A program made the translations under genes and the position numbers. The notes beneath the pieces were generated by a model. The model worked only from the letters and a program-made list of their open reading frames with translations, was not told the origin of the DNA and made no database searches. DNA of 64,000 nucleotides from Coprococcus phoceensis (GTDB lineage: Bacteria > Bacillota > Clostridia > Lachnospirales > Lachnospiraceae), in the NCBI RefSeq assembly GCF_900104635.1, contig NZ_FNWC01000007.1:2579421-2643420 (forward strand), given 5' to 3'. The stretch's first letter is position 1, and the number at the start of each line of letters is the position of its first letter. Shown here one piece after another: positions 26,576 to 34,304 of this stretch.

Positions 26576-27199
26576 TTAATCTAATATTTTCCCATCAATC
26601 GAAATCGTGACAACTTGCCATGGAATAAACTTTCCACTTTCCTTAAGTGCTTTTTTCGCAGCCATCTCAAGACCACCGCAGCAAGGGACTTCCATACAAA
26701 GTATTGTGACACTTTTGATATCATTATTCTCCAAAATCTGTGTCAGTTTCTCGCTATAATCGACATCATCCAGTTTTGGACATCCGATAATTGTCACCTT
26801 TCCTCGCATAAATTCCTGATGCACATTAGCGTAGGCATAAGCCGTGCAGTCCGCTGCAATCAGCAATTTCGCCCCCTGAAAATAAGGTGCATTTACTGGC
26901 ACAAGCTTGATTTGACATGGCCATTGTGCAAGCTGTGACGGCTGGATTCCCGCCGGTGCTGCTTTTTTCTGATTTTCCAAAACGGCCTGTTCATCATACG
27001 CTGCTGCCTCTCGCTCTACAAAACGGATTGCCCCTGTCGGACATGTCGGAAGGCAGTCTCCAAGTCCATCACAATAATCATCACGAAGAAGTTTCGCTTT
27101 CCCATCTACCATACCGATTGCTCCTTCATGACAAGCCGCTGCGCAAGCTCCGCACCCATTACATTTATCTTCATCAATCTCAATAATTCTTCTAATCAT
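26576..27199 (-). CDS. Ferredoxin-type 4Fe-4S protein
   Basis: The first 65 residues form a bis-[4Fe-4S] ferredoxin domain with cluster motifs CNGCGACAAAC and CDGLGDCLPTCP. The second is a C-x4-C-x3-C arrangement rather than the usual C-x2-C-x2-C-x3-C. The C-terminal 130 residues contain further Cys (AADCTAY, IGCPKLDD, CMEVPCCGG), a pattern seen in ferredoxin proteins associated with nitrosative or redox stress genes in Clostridia. The start at 27199 (MIRRIIEID) has GGAGGAAA upstream. It is divergent from a Crp/Fnr regulator gene and shares its control region, which points to redox-responsive expression. Confidence 0.9.
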   Translation of the reverse strand: MIRRIIEIDEDKCNGCGACAAACHEGAIGMVDGKAKLLRDDYCDGLGDCLPTCPTGAIRFVEREAAAYDEQAVLENQKKAAPAGIQPSQLAQWPCQIKLVPVNAPYFQGAKLLIAADCTAYAYANVHQEFMRGKVTIIGCPKLDDVDYSEKLTQILENNDIKSVTILCMEVPCCGGLEMAAKKALKESGKFIPWQVVTISIDGKILD

Positions 27200-27255
27200 A
27201 TTTTTTCCTCCTTGCATTTGTAACCTGAGTATAATATAATCAATCCAATAATTCA

Positions 27256-27269
27256 GTGGTTATAACCAC
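27256..27269. promoter_or_regulatory. Palindromic operator between ferredoxin and Crp/Fnr genes
   Basis: GTGGTTATAACCAC is a perfect 14-bp palindrome of the half-site form used by Crp/Fnr dimers. It lies just downstream of a TTGCAT-17-TATAAT promoter for the regulator gene and upstream of TATA-rich sequence serving the ferredoxin gene. Repression of the first and activation of the second is a plausible reading. Confidence 0.65.
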
Positions 27270-27284
27270 GGAAATGAGGATTTT

Positions 27285-27941
27285 ATGAAAAAAATTGAAT
27301 CAGTTTTATTTCAGGGCATTACTGAAAATGAGTGGATGCACATGCTGGATCTTGGCTGTATGCGCACACAGCACTTTGAAAAAAATACTATTATCTTTCA
27401 CACCGGAGAACATATCCATGAAATCGGTATCGTTTTAAGCGGAAGTGTCAATATTGAAAATATTGATCTGTGGGGCAACAAAAGTATTTTAAGCAATATT
27501 TCAGCAGGACAGGTATTCGCCGAATCCTACGCGCTCTGTCAAGAACCGATGATGGTTGACGCAGTCACTGCCGAAGCTGCTGATATCCTCTTTCTAAATA
27601 TCGCACCTCTGAAACAGATTCAAGATAAAGAGAGCTGGAGTGCTAAAATCATGCAGAATATTCTCTATATCTCTGTGCAAAAAAATCTAATACTTTCCAG
27701 ACGCATTTTCTGCACTACTCCTAAAACCGTTCGCAGTCGTCTCTTTATCTATCTTTCTACAGAAGCGGCAAAATCCAAAAGTACAACATTCCAAATTCCG
27801 TTTGACCGTCAGGGACTTGCCGACTATCTCAATCTGGATCGCAGCGCCCTATCGAAAGAGCTTGGAAAGATGCGCGACGAGGGGATATTGGAATTCCATA
27901 AAAACAAATTCGTACTTCATACAATGCCAGCGAAAATATAG
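27285..27941 (+). CDS. Crp/Fnr-family transcriptional regulator
   Basis: This 218-residue protein has a cyclic-nucleotide-binding-like sensor fold (residues 10-125, with IIFHTGEHIHEIGIVLSGSV) and a C-terminal helix-turn-helix with FDRQGLADYLNLDRSALSKELGKMRDEGIL. It lacks an N-terminal Fnr-type Cys cluster; one Cys sits at position 18 of the protein and others at 81 and 141. The divergent ferredoxin gene and the palindrome between them suggest it controls both. The signal is unknown; haem, NO or redox sensing is possible, as in related HcpR-type regulators. Confidence 0.94.
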   Translation: MKKIESVLFQGITENEWMHMLDLGCMRTQHFEKNTIIFHTGEHIHEIGIVLSGSVNIENIDLWGNKSILSNISAGQVFAESYALCQEPMMVDAVTAEAADILFLNIAPLKQIQDKESWSAKIMQNILYISVQKNLILSRRIFCTTPKTVRSRLFIYLSTEAAKSKSTTFQIPFDRQGLADYLNLDRSALSKELGKMRDEGILEFHKNKFVLHTMPAKI

Positions 27942-27951
27942 TTTTATCCCA

Positions 27952-28839
27952 CTAAATATTAACTACTCTTCTCTCCAATACAAACCGACGAAAGTTCTGC
28001 ACTGCAGGCGGCATAAATACACGTTCGTCATGGACCATAAACAGCACCTGTTCACAGTTTGGTGAGACAATTGGAAGAATTTTTACATCCAGCTTTAACA
28101 GCAGATCCATGTACGGAACAATCGCAATCCCAAATCCCTGTGCAACCAGACCTGCAATCACTTGATCTTCTTCGGTCTCATAGGCAATATTCGGTGTCTC
28201 TCCAATATTCAAAAACATCTGATCGATCACACTGCGAATACCTGCACTTTTCTCAAAATAAATCTGTGGATACGAGACCGTCTCCTTCAGATCAATTGTA
28301 TCCTGACCTACCAGCGGATGGTTCTTGGGAGTTATCAATACCAGATTCTGCTTTTGCACCGGGGTCGCACTTAAATTTGCCTTTTCAGATGGCTGCGAAC
28401 AAAATACCAAATCAAATTTTCTGCTCTCTAAACCATCTAAGAGTGTCTGCGTTGCCCCCGTATGAAAGGTAAATTGTATATCTCGCTCTTTATTTTCCCT
28501 CAAAAATTGCGCAGCCAGCTTCGGTATATACTCAATCCCTAACGTGCGAAGCATACCAAGGCGAATGACACCTTCTCCCTTTGCACTCCGATGAATCGAG
28601 GCAACTCCTGCATCTAAAGTAGATAACGTGTGCTCTGCACAGACAAGAAACTCTTCTCCAAATTGTGTCAATGTCGTATTTCTCCCATTTTTTTCAAACA
28701 GCGGAATTCCCAATTCCTTTTCCAGCTGTGTCACCGCATGGCTCAGACTCGGCTGTGTAATGCATAACTGTTCTGCTGCTTTCGTGTAATGTCGAACATG
28801 TGCCAGCGTGACGAAATAACGTATATAAGACAGATTCAA
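27952..28839 (-). CDS. LysR-family transcriptional regulator
   Basis: This 295-residue regulator has the N-terminal winged helix (YFVTLAHVRHYTKAAEQLCITQPSLSHAVTQLE) and a periplasmic-binding-like effector domain. It is closest in style to the CynR/CysL group that regulates a divergent neighbour. A membrane protein gene lies divergent with a T-N11-A palindrome between them. It converges with the Crp/Fnr gene with 10 bases between stop codons. The effector is unknown. Confidence 0.95.
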   Translation of the reverse strand: MNLSYIRYFVTLAHVRHYTKAAEQLCITQPSLSHAVTQLEKELGIPLFEKNGRNTTLTQFGEEFLVCAEHTLSTLDAGVASIHRSAKGEGVIRLGMLRTLGIEYIPKLAAQFLRENKERDIQFTFHTGATQTLLDGLESRKFDLVFCSQPSEKANLSATPVQKQNLVLITPKNHPLVGQDTIDLKETVSYPQIYFEKSAGIRSVIDQMFLNIGETPNIAYETEEDQVIAGLVAQGFGIAIVPYMDLLLKLDVKILPIVSPNCEQVLFMVHDERVFMPPAVQNFRRFVLERRVVNI

Positions 28840-28880
28840 TGATACCGCCTCCTTTCTTACCGTCAGTATATCACCGCATA

Positions 28881-28895
28881 ATAGACATAGTCTAT
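28881..28895. promoter_or_regulatory. LysR-type operator
   Basis: ATAGACATAGTCTAT is a perfect interrupted palindrome containing the T-N11-A core, 41 bases upstream of the LysR start and about 120 bases upstream of the divergent membrane protein gene. AT-rich sequence with TTGATTAA motifs lies beside it. The rest of 28840-29018 shows nothing else clear. Confidence 0.6.
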
Positions 28896-29018
28896 AGTTT
28901 GATTAAAACTATTCATTTGATTAATCACAAATAATTTTATACACTAGAAGAAGTTTGAAATGATTTTATTCACGTCAAAAACAAGAGACAAATGTTGTAT
29001 CATAAGGAGGAAGGTCAA

Positions 29019-29675
29019 ATGAAAAGACCAATCACAAAAGAAGAGCGCCCCATACTTTCCGGTGAGTTAGCTCTTGCAATTAACATTATCATCAACAGCT
29101 TCGCAGTAGTACTCATGCTGTATTCCGGTGCCGGAATTTCCGCGATTTCCAGCGTACCATTCGCTTTTTCGGAGGTGCTTCCCCACTTGTCACTTGGGAC
29201 ATGGACATACCTCTTTCAAGGACTTCTCGTCTTAATTTTGATGTTTTTGCAAAAACGCTTTGTCCCACAATACCTTTTTAGTTTTGTAGTCGGATTTTTA
29301 TTCGGACAATTGGTGGATGTCCATGAACTTTGGATTCATATCCTTCCACAAACGTTGCCTTGCCGCATTCTTTATTTTATAATCAGCTATCTGTTACTCA
29401 GTGTGGGAATTGCGCTTTCCAACCGGTGCGGTCTGCCTATCGTTCCTACCGATCTTTTTCCTAGAGAAGTATCACAGATTTCCGGAATTCATTATCCAAG
29501 GATTAAAATTTCCTTCGATGTACTCTGTCTGGTAGTCACCGCATGTATGACAAAACTTTTTCTCGGACATTTGGACGGTCTCGGAATCGGAACTGTTTTA
29601 GCTGCACTTACCATTGGAAAAATGGTCGGGATTATTGGCAGCTGGCTGGATAAACATTTAGTAAACGCACCATAG
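29019..29675 (+). CDS. YczE/YitT-like membrane protein (DUF6198-like), 3' end formed by an IS
   Basis: The protein has five to six membrane helices and resembles the YczE/YyaS/YitT group, with PILSGELALAINIIINSFAVVLM at the start and the conserved LPIVPTDLFPREVSQ loop before IKISFDVLCLVV. Function is unknown. The start at 29019 (MKRPITKEE) has AAGGAGGAAG upstream. The last residues and the stop (VNAP*) are encoded by the terminal repeat of an IS66-family element, so the native C-terminus may have been trimmed by a few residues. The divergent LysR gene probably regulates it. Confidence 0.85.
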   Translation: MKRPITKEERPILSGELALAINIIINSFAVVLMLYSGAGISAISSVPFAFSEVLPHLSLGTWTYLFQGLLVLILMFLQKRFVPQYLFSFVVGFLFGQLVDVHELWIHILPQTLPCRILYFIISYLLLSVGIALSNRCGLPIVPTDLFPREVSQISGIHYPRIKISFDVLCLVVTACMTKLFLGHLDGLGIGTVLAALTIGKMVGIIGSWLDKHLVNAP

Positions 29676-29791
29676 TGCGTATATTGAATTCCCTCTAGTT
29701 ATTTGAGAAAATAGACTCAACAAATGATACTTGTCAAAAAAGTTTAGTCTAAAAAATTTAGCCTAAAGTTTCGACAACATGGAGGTGGTCT

Positions 29792-30034
29792 ATTACGAAA
29801 ACTCAAACAGCTATAGTTGCACGTAATTGCCGATTACAGGAATGGGCTCAAATGATTCAGGATTGCCAGAATCGTCCGATCGGTGTAACTGTCAGTGAAT
29901 GGTGCCAAGCACGGAAGGCAATCGGTAAATATGTGCACACTTACAACTTTGAACGTTGTCATTCTGCACTCAATAATCAAACACCGGCATCCTGCTATTA
30001 TCCGATTCTGTTACTGGATGATCATGCAGCCTAA
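29792..30034 (+). pseudogene. Hybrid of IS66 TnpA start and an IS3-type transposase end
   Basis: The first about 45 codons match IS66 TnpA (TKTQTAIVARNCRLQEW, then RPIGVTVSEWC), preceded by GGAGGTGG and probably starting at ATT or further upstream. The frame then switches without a stop to KYVHTYNFERCHSALNNQTP, the end of an rve-type (IS3-like) transposase. This looks like one IS inserted in another followed by a deletion. It is not expected to be functional. Confidence 0.7.
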
Positions 30035-30120
30035 GGGGGGGGATTTTCTCCCCTACCCAGTTACATATATCAGTTCATTATAAAAAGCTTAGATTTTTGT
30101 CTTGACAACTGAACCACTAT

Positions 30121-30873
30121 ATGATGTATCTTGATAAGCAGATTGTCCTATATGAGTATCAACCTACTCGTAATGCAAACCATCCAAGATCCTTCCTAAA
30201 GGAATTTCGTGGAGTCTGTATAACGGATGGCTACCAGGTTTACCACACGATTGCAGAAGAACGTGAAGACCTGAAGATTGCCGGACGTTGGGCACATGTG
30301 AGACGTCGCTTTGATGAAGCGGTAAAGGCTTTGCCGAAGGCGAGTCAGAAAATGTCACTTGCATATCTTGCATTAAAACAAATCCAAGCGATTTATCGTG
30401 AGGATAATAAACTCAAGGAGTTAGGTTCTGAGGAACGTTTGAAACATCGACAGCTGACTGTGAAGCCTCTGGTAGATGCTTATTTTGCGTGGGCAAAACA
30501 AAACTTGTTGTCTGTGATGCCAAAGAATAAAACAGCAAATGGATTCACGTATTCATTGAATCAGGAAAAATATTTGCGTGTGTTTCTTGAAGATGGTGAT
30601 GTCCCACTAGACAATAATGCCGCAGAACAGGCAATCCGCCCATTCTGTGTTGGCAAGAAAAACTGGGTCATGATTGATACCATTGCAGGAGCTGAAGCAA
30701 GTGCAATCATCTATAGTATTGCTGAAACAGCAAAAGCAAACAATCTGAAACCATACGATTATTTTGAATATTTACTCACAGAGATTCCAAAACATATGGA
30801 AGATCATGATACAAGTTTCTGTGAGGATCTGCTTCCTTGGTCAGATAAGTTGCCAGAGAAATGTAGAAAGTAA
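30121..30873 (+). pseudogene. IS66 transposase TnpC, C-terminal half
   Basis: About 250 residues match the C-terminal catalytic half of IS66 transposases: IVLYEYQPTRNANHPRSFL, CITDGYQVYHT, GRWAHVRRRFDEA, VPLDNNAAEQAIRPFCVGKKNW and the closing WSDKLPEKC. Full TnpC is about 500 residues, so the N-terminal half, including the zinc-binding region, is absent. The first ATG of the frame is accidental. Confidence 0.88.
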
Positions 30874-30985
30874 CTTATAAAATATGCCACTCTGATGAGT
30901 GGCTAATCAATTGATAGTACGCACTATGGTGCGTTTACACCACCACTTCAACATTAATATCTGAAACGTTTTAAACCGTATAACA

Positions 30986-31024
30986 CAAGAAAACTGATTC
31001 CACCGTAATGGATCAGTTTTCTTT
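30986..31024 (-). terminator. Terminator of pilus operon A
   Basis: On the minus strand GAAAACTGATCCA and TGGAATCAGTTTTC pair around CCGTAA-type loop sequence, with one unpaired base, just after the minor pilin stop; TTCTTGTG follows. The T-run is modest. Confidence 0.7.
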
Positions 31025-31033
31025 AAATAATGG

Positions 31034-31765
31034 CTACTTCATTTTTCTCTTTTTATAAAATCCTACAATCAAACCAAGACTAACAATCGCTATTAAAAAC
31101 CATGCAACTATATTGGTTGTATCTCCAGTTTTTACCGTATTTATTATTTTCTGAATAGTATTTGGCTTATCAGGTTTTGAAGGTACCGGATCCTTTGGCT
31201 TATCTGGATTGTTCGGTGGTGTTTCTGGTGAAACCCATTCAGCTTTTGGCTCTATCGTTACATTATATTCTACACTCCCATTGATTTCAGATGGAATATT
31301 AACAAGGAATGGAGCAGATTCAAATTTATCTGTACCACTTTCCACATTTTCAATCTGTGCAATCAGATAAATTCCTTCATCCAATTCTCCAAAACTCGTG
31401 CGTCCTAAACTATCTGTTTCTTGCATTAAGCTGGAAATATCATTTTCCTTCGCAAATGCAAACAATTGTTTTGCCTGTTTTTCTCTTGCTTCTGCACTGG
31501 TATCTTGTAATGATATACCTGAATCTTTAAAACCATCTTCCCAGACCAGCTCATCATTTTTCATATATTGAATTGGAAATATCGAGAACTTTGCTCCGGA
31601 AAGAGTCACTTCTTTATCCGAACTATTTCTTCCCTTGTAACTAATTTGAATGCTTCCTGTTCTACTTCCTGCTTCAGCATGGATTGTTGAAATATCTATA
31701 AAATTACCGACAAGAAAAAGCAAAACGAATAAAATAATGTGAATACTTCTTATCTTCTTTCTCAC
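31034..31765 (-). CDS. Minor pilin/anchor subunit of pilus A (SpaA-like)
   Basis: This 243-residue secreted protein has a signal peptide (residues 1-30, ending IHAEA), a SpaA/Cna-like domain (GAKFSIFPIQYM, FGELDEGIYLIAQIE) and a Pro/Lys-rich linker. The C-terminus is a cell-wall sorting signal: VKTGDTT, a hydrophobic helix and KKRKMK. The motif departs from canonical LPxTG, as is common in the last pilin of clostridial pili. It is the last gene of pilus operon A, overlapping the sortase by 4 bases. It probably anchors the finished pilus to the wall. Confidence 0.88.
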   Translation of the reverse strand: MRKKIRSIHIILFVLLFLVGNFIDISTIHAEAGSRTGSIQISYKGRNSSDKEVTLSGAKFSIFPIQYMKNDELVWEDGFKDSGISLQDTSAEAREKQAKQLFAFAKENDISSLMQETDSLGRTSFGELDEGIYLIAQIENVESGTDKFESAPFLVNIPSEINGSVEYNVTIEPKAEWVSPETPPNNPDKPKDPVPSKPDKPNTIQKIINTVKTGDTTNIVAWFLIAIVSLGLIVGFYKKRKMK

Positions 31766-32631
31766 CTTACTTTCCTCCTTTTTCTATCTCGTATACTATA
31801 AATTATAGCTATCATCAGCCCTATAAAAATTACTATAATTGTTACAATCAGCACTTTAGCAGTAAAAGATAACTCTGGTTTTATATTTGTATCAGGTTCT
31901 TGCTTTGTTGCCTCTTCATAAGGTATTCTCTCTCCACGAACTAAAAGTCTATGTGTGTTGATTGCAAATGGTGTACAAGTAACAAGTGTTGCATAATCCT
32001 TACCTGGTTCAATGGACAAGCTATCTGTCTCTTGTGGCAAAACCGTTAATATCTGATCAATCTGATATGCCAGTGTTTCATCTAAGACTTTAATGTAAAA
32101 AATATCCCCTACTTCCAGTTTATCCATATTGGTAAATAGTGTTTTTGTCGGAAGACCTCTATGTCCAGTCAGAACTGTATGTGTACTTTCTCCACCAACC
32201 GGAAGAGATGTACCCCAGAAATGTCCGACACCTGCCTGTAACACAGCTTCACTTGTTCCATGATAGATTGGAAGTTCTACATTAATCTTAGGAATGCGAA
32301 TGTATCCCATCATTCCAGAACCATCTACGTTTAACAGGCTCTCATAGCGAGCATCTATTTCCACATCTTCCTGCGAAAATGGATCAATCAAATCAATATT
32401 TCCCAGCATTTCCTTATTGTATGCTCTCGCATCTTCCAGCATTTGCTCTTTTTCTGCCTTACTTAACTTTACGCTTTCCTCATCATAATAGGATACAACT
32501 TTGGAACCATTCTTTTCATTCAAATAACTACTAAACGTTGGATATAACAATACGGAGAATGCCACCAAAAGCACAATCAGACGAATAATATCTTTTATTG
32601 TTACCTTCTTTTTTTTCTTCTTACTCTTCAT
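31762..32631 (-). CDS. Class C (pilus-type) sortase
   Basis: Class C sortases polymerise pilins by joining the sorting-signal Thr to a Lys of the next subunit. The 289-residue protein has an N-terminal membrane helix, catalytic His in TVLTGHRGL, catalytic Cys in TLVTCTPF, Arg in HRLLVRGERI, and a second C-terminal membrane helix, the class C layout. A lid-like region precedes the barrel (IDPFSQEDVEID). It lies between the major and minor pilin genes of pilus A. Confidence 0.95.
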   Translation of the reverse strand: MKSKKKKKKVTIKDIIRLIVLLVAFSVLLYPTFSSYLNEKNGSKVVSYYDEESVKLSKAEKEQMLEDARAYNKEMLGNIDLIDPFSQEDVEIDARYESLLNVDGSGMMGYIRIPKINVELPIYHGTSEAVLQAGVGHFWGTSLPVGGESTHTVLTGHRGLPTKTLFTNMDKLEVGDIFYIKVLDETLAYQIDQILTVLPQETDSLSIEPGKDYATLVTCTPFAINTHRLLVRGERIPYEEATKQEPDTNIKPELSFTAKVLIVTIIVIFIGLMIAIIYSIRDRKRRKVR

Positions 32632-32728
32632 TTCATTCTCCCTGTTGTTATACTTGGAATTGCGGTTACCTTCCGTGGAAGATAACCGCCAATTCCTTAA
32701 ATATTATCTTATATCTCTGGTAAAATTA

Positions 32729-34273
32729 TTATGCTTCTTTTCTTTTGTCACGGATGAAGCTTACTGCTACACCGAATACAAGAAGAGCTGCGATTACAGA
32801 AAATGCAATTGCTCCACGTCCACCTGTGGATGGAAGGAGGGAACCTGTGCTGTTCTGAATATCGATGATTTTATCATTTTCTGGAGTTTCATTGTTATCT
32901 TTTGTAATAGTCCATTCAGTGTCGCTGGTCTTTTTGATTGTGACCTTAACTGGAGCTGACAGCTTGTTATAACCATCTGGTGCCTGTGTCTCTTCCAAAT
33001 AATAGATTCCTGCTGCCAGACCGTTAATGTGTAAATTGTAATTTCCATCAATTTCACTTGCAACTGTTACCATTTCGTCAATTGTATCTGCTGCACTTTG
33101 ATCAGCTGCATAAGTGTATTTACCATCAGAATTTTCTACATCTTTTGTTACTTTGATTACTGTATTTTTATCGATGTTACCATCTGTAGTTGAAGCATAC
33201 AGCTTAAAGTGTGCCCCTGCTAACATATTATCTTTTGTGTCTGTTTTCTTTACATCCAGTGGATATGTAGGTGTTACAACTTCAGACGGTTTTGTTGTTC
33301 CTGTTGCATCTGTACCTGGTTTATTGCTATATTCTAATGTCGCACTATTCTTTGTTTCAACAACTGCATTTTTGTTTACTTTTGCTTGATAAGTAACTTC
33401 GATTTTAGCTCCTGTAGCAGCTGTTTTCACTTTTTCAGATAAGTCAATTGTCATATTTCTTGCGTTATCCTTAGAAATTGCACCTACTACATCATTACAA
33501 TTTGTTTCTCCAATTTTAACTGTTACAACAACGCTTCCTGCTTCATTTGTTACAAAATCCAAACCATTTGTTAATGTATCGTGGATTTTATATACGTAAT
33601 TACTATAACCTGTCATATCAGGAACCTGTCCTGTAATTGTATAAGTTACAGTCTGTCCTACGTGAACTGTAGTTGCATCATTATCTGCTGTTTTGGTAAT
33701 ATCTGGTGCTTGAGTTTTTAAGTTCACTGTTGCTGTTTCTCCAACTACTGGAACTAATGAAGACTGAATTTCTTTTGTACCAGTCTGGCAAACCAGATAG
33801 TAACCAAAGTCTAACCCCGTAACATTAAAAGTTTTATCTGTTGCATCCTTACCAAATGATTTAGTGCTTGTTGCCTCAATCATTTGGTCTGGATGTTCTG
33901 TATTATACTTTAATAATTCTTTTGTGAAGTCATTTGCAAATTTCTGCGTATTCGTTCCATTAGCAGTATCTGTAGCTTTCTGCACTGCGTCATAATATCC
34001 CTGATCTGTTTTATCAGTGAAACCAACACCTAAAACTTGATCCAAAATTGGCGTATACATACTATTTACTTTGTAACCATAATTAGTACCGCTGACTGTC
34101 ATATCAAATAATTTGTAGATATTAACTGTCTGATTTGCTAATGTCTGTCCATCTTTTACATTTACTGTAAGTGTGCCTTTTGTTGCTCCTTCTGCGGCAA
34201 ATGCTGTGACAGACATAGCCATCATCATAATCGCTGCCAGCATTAATGCCATGATTTTTTTCATTCTCTTCAT
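32729..34273 (-). CDS. Major pilin of pilus A (SpaA-type, LPSTG)
   Basis: The 514-residue protein has a signal peptide ending MSVTAFAAEG, an N-terminal pilin domain, a central isopeptide-bonded domain with AKNDATTV-like KTADNDATTV and YKIHDTLTNGLDF, a Cna-B/SpaA domain (GAHFKLYAS, YYLEETQAPDGY with its Glu), and the sorting signal LLPSTGG plus helix and basic tail. The polymerising Lys likely lies in the YPLDVKK segment before the C-terminal domain. It is followed by the class C sortase gene. Size and architecture are normal for a backbone pilin. Confidence 0.93.
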   Translation of the reverse strand: MKRMKKIMALMLAAIMMMAMSVTAFAAEGATKGTLTVNVKDGQTLANQTVNIYKLFDMTVSGTNYGYKVNSMYTPILDQVLGVGFTDKTDQGYYDAVQKATDTANGTNTQKFANDFTKELLKYNTEHPDQMIEATSTKSFGKDATDKTFNVTGLDFGYYLVCQTGTKEIQSSLVPVVGETATVNLKTQAPDITKTADNDATTVHVGQTVTYTITGQVPDMTGYSNYVYKIHDTLTNGLDFVTNEAGSVVVTVKIGETNCNDVVGAISKDNARNMTIDLSEKVKTAATGAKIEVTYQAKVNKNAVVETKNSATLEYSNKPGTDATGTTKPSEVVTPTYPLDVKKTDTKDNMLAGAHFKLYASTTDGNIDKNTVIKVTKDVENSDGKYTYAADQSAADTIDEMVTVASEIDGNYNLHINGLAAGIYYLEETQAPDGYNKLSAPVKVTIKKTSDTEWTITKDNNETPENDKIIDIQNSTGSLLPSTGGRGAIAFSVIAALLVFGVAVSFIRDKRKEA

Positions 34274-34304
34274 GTCCTTTATCTCCTTTTCTTGAGAATT
34301 TTTT

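Larger units (their letters stand above)
29661..30938. mobile_element. IS66-family element relic with internal deletion
   Basis: Perfect 21-bp inverted repeats bound this segment: 29661-29681 starting GTAAACGCACC and its exact reverse complement at 30918-30938. The GTAA-x-CG beginning matches IS66 termini as I know them. Inside are the start of an IS66 TnpA frame, a fragment of an unrelated rve-type transposase, and the C-terminal half of the IS66 transposase. TnpB and the first half of TnpC are missing. No 8-bp target duplication is seen: flanks are AACATTTA and ACCACCAC. The element is therefore dead and rearranged. Confidence 0.8.

Noticed and set aside
30035..30042. Poly-G(8) tract as another contingency tract
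   Set aside because: It lies just after the stop codon of a dead IS fragment, so slippage would change no protein.
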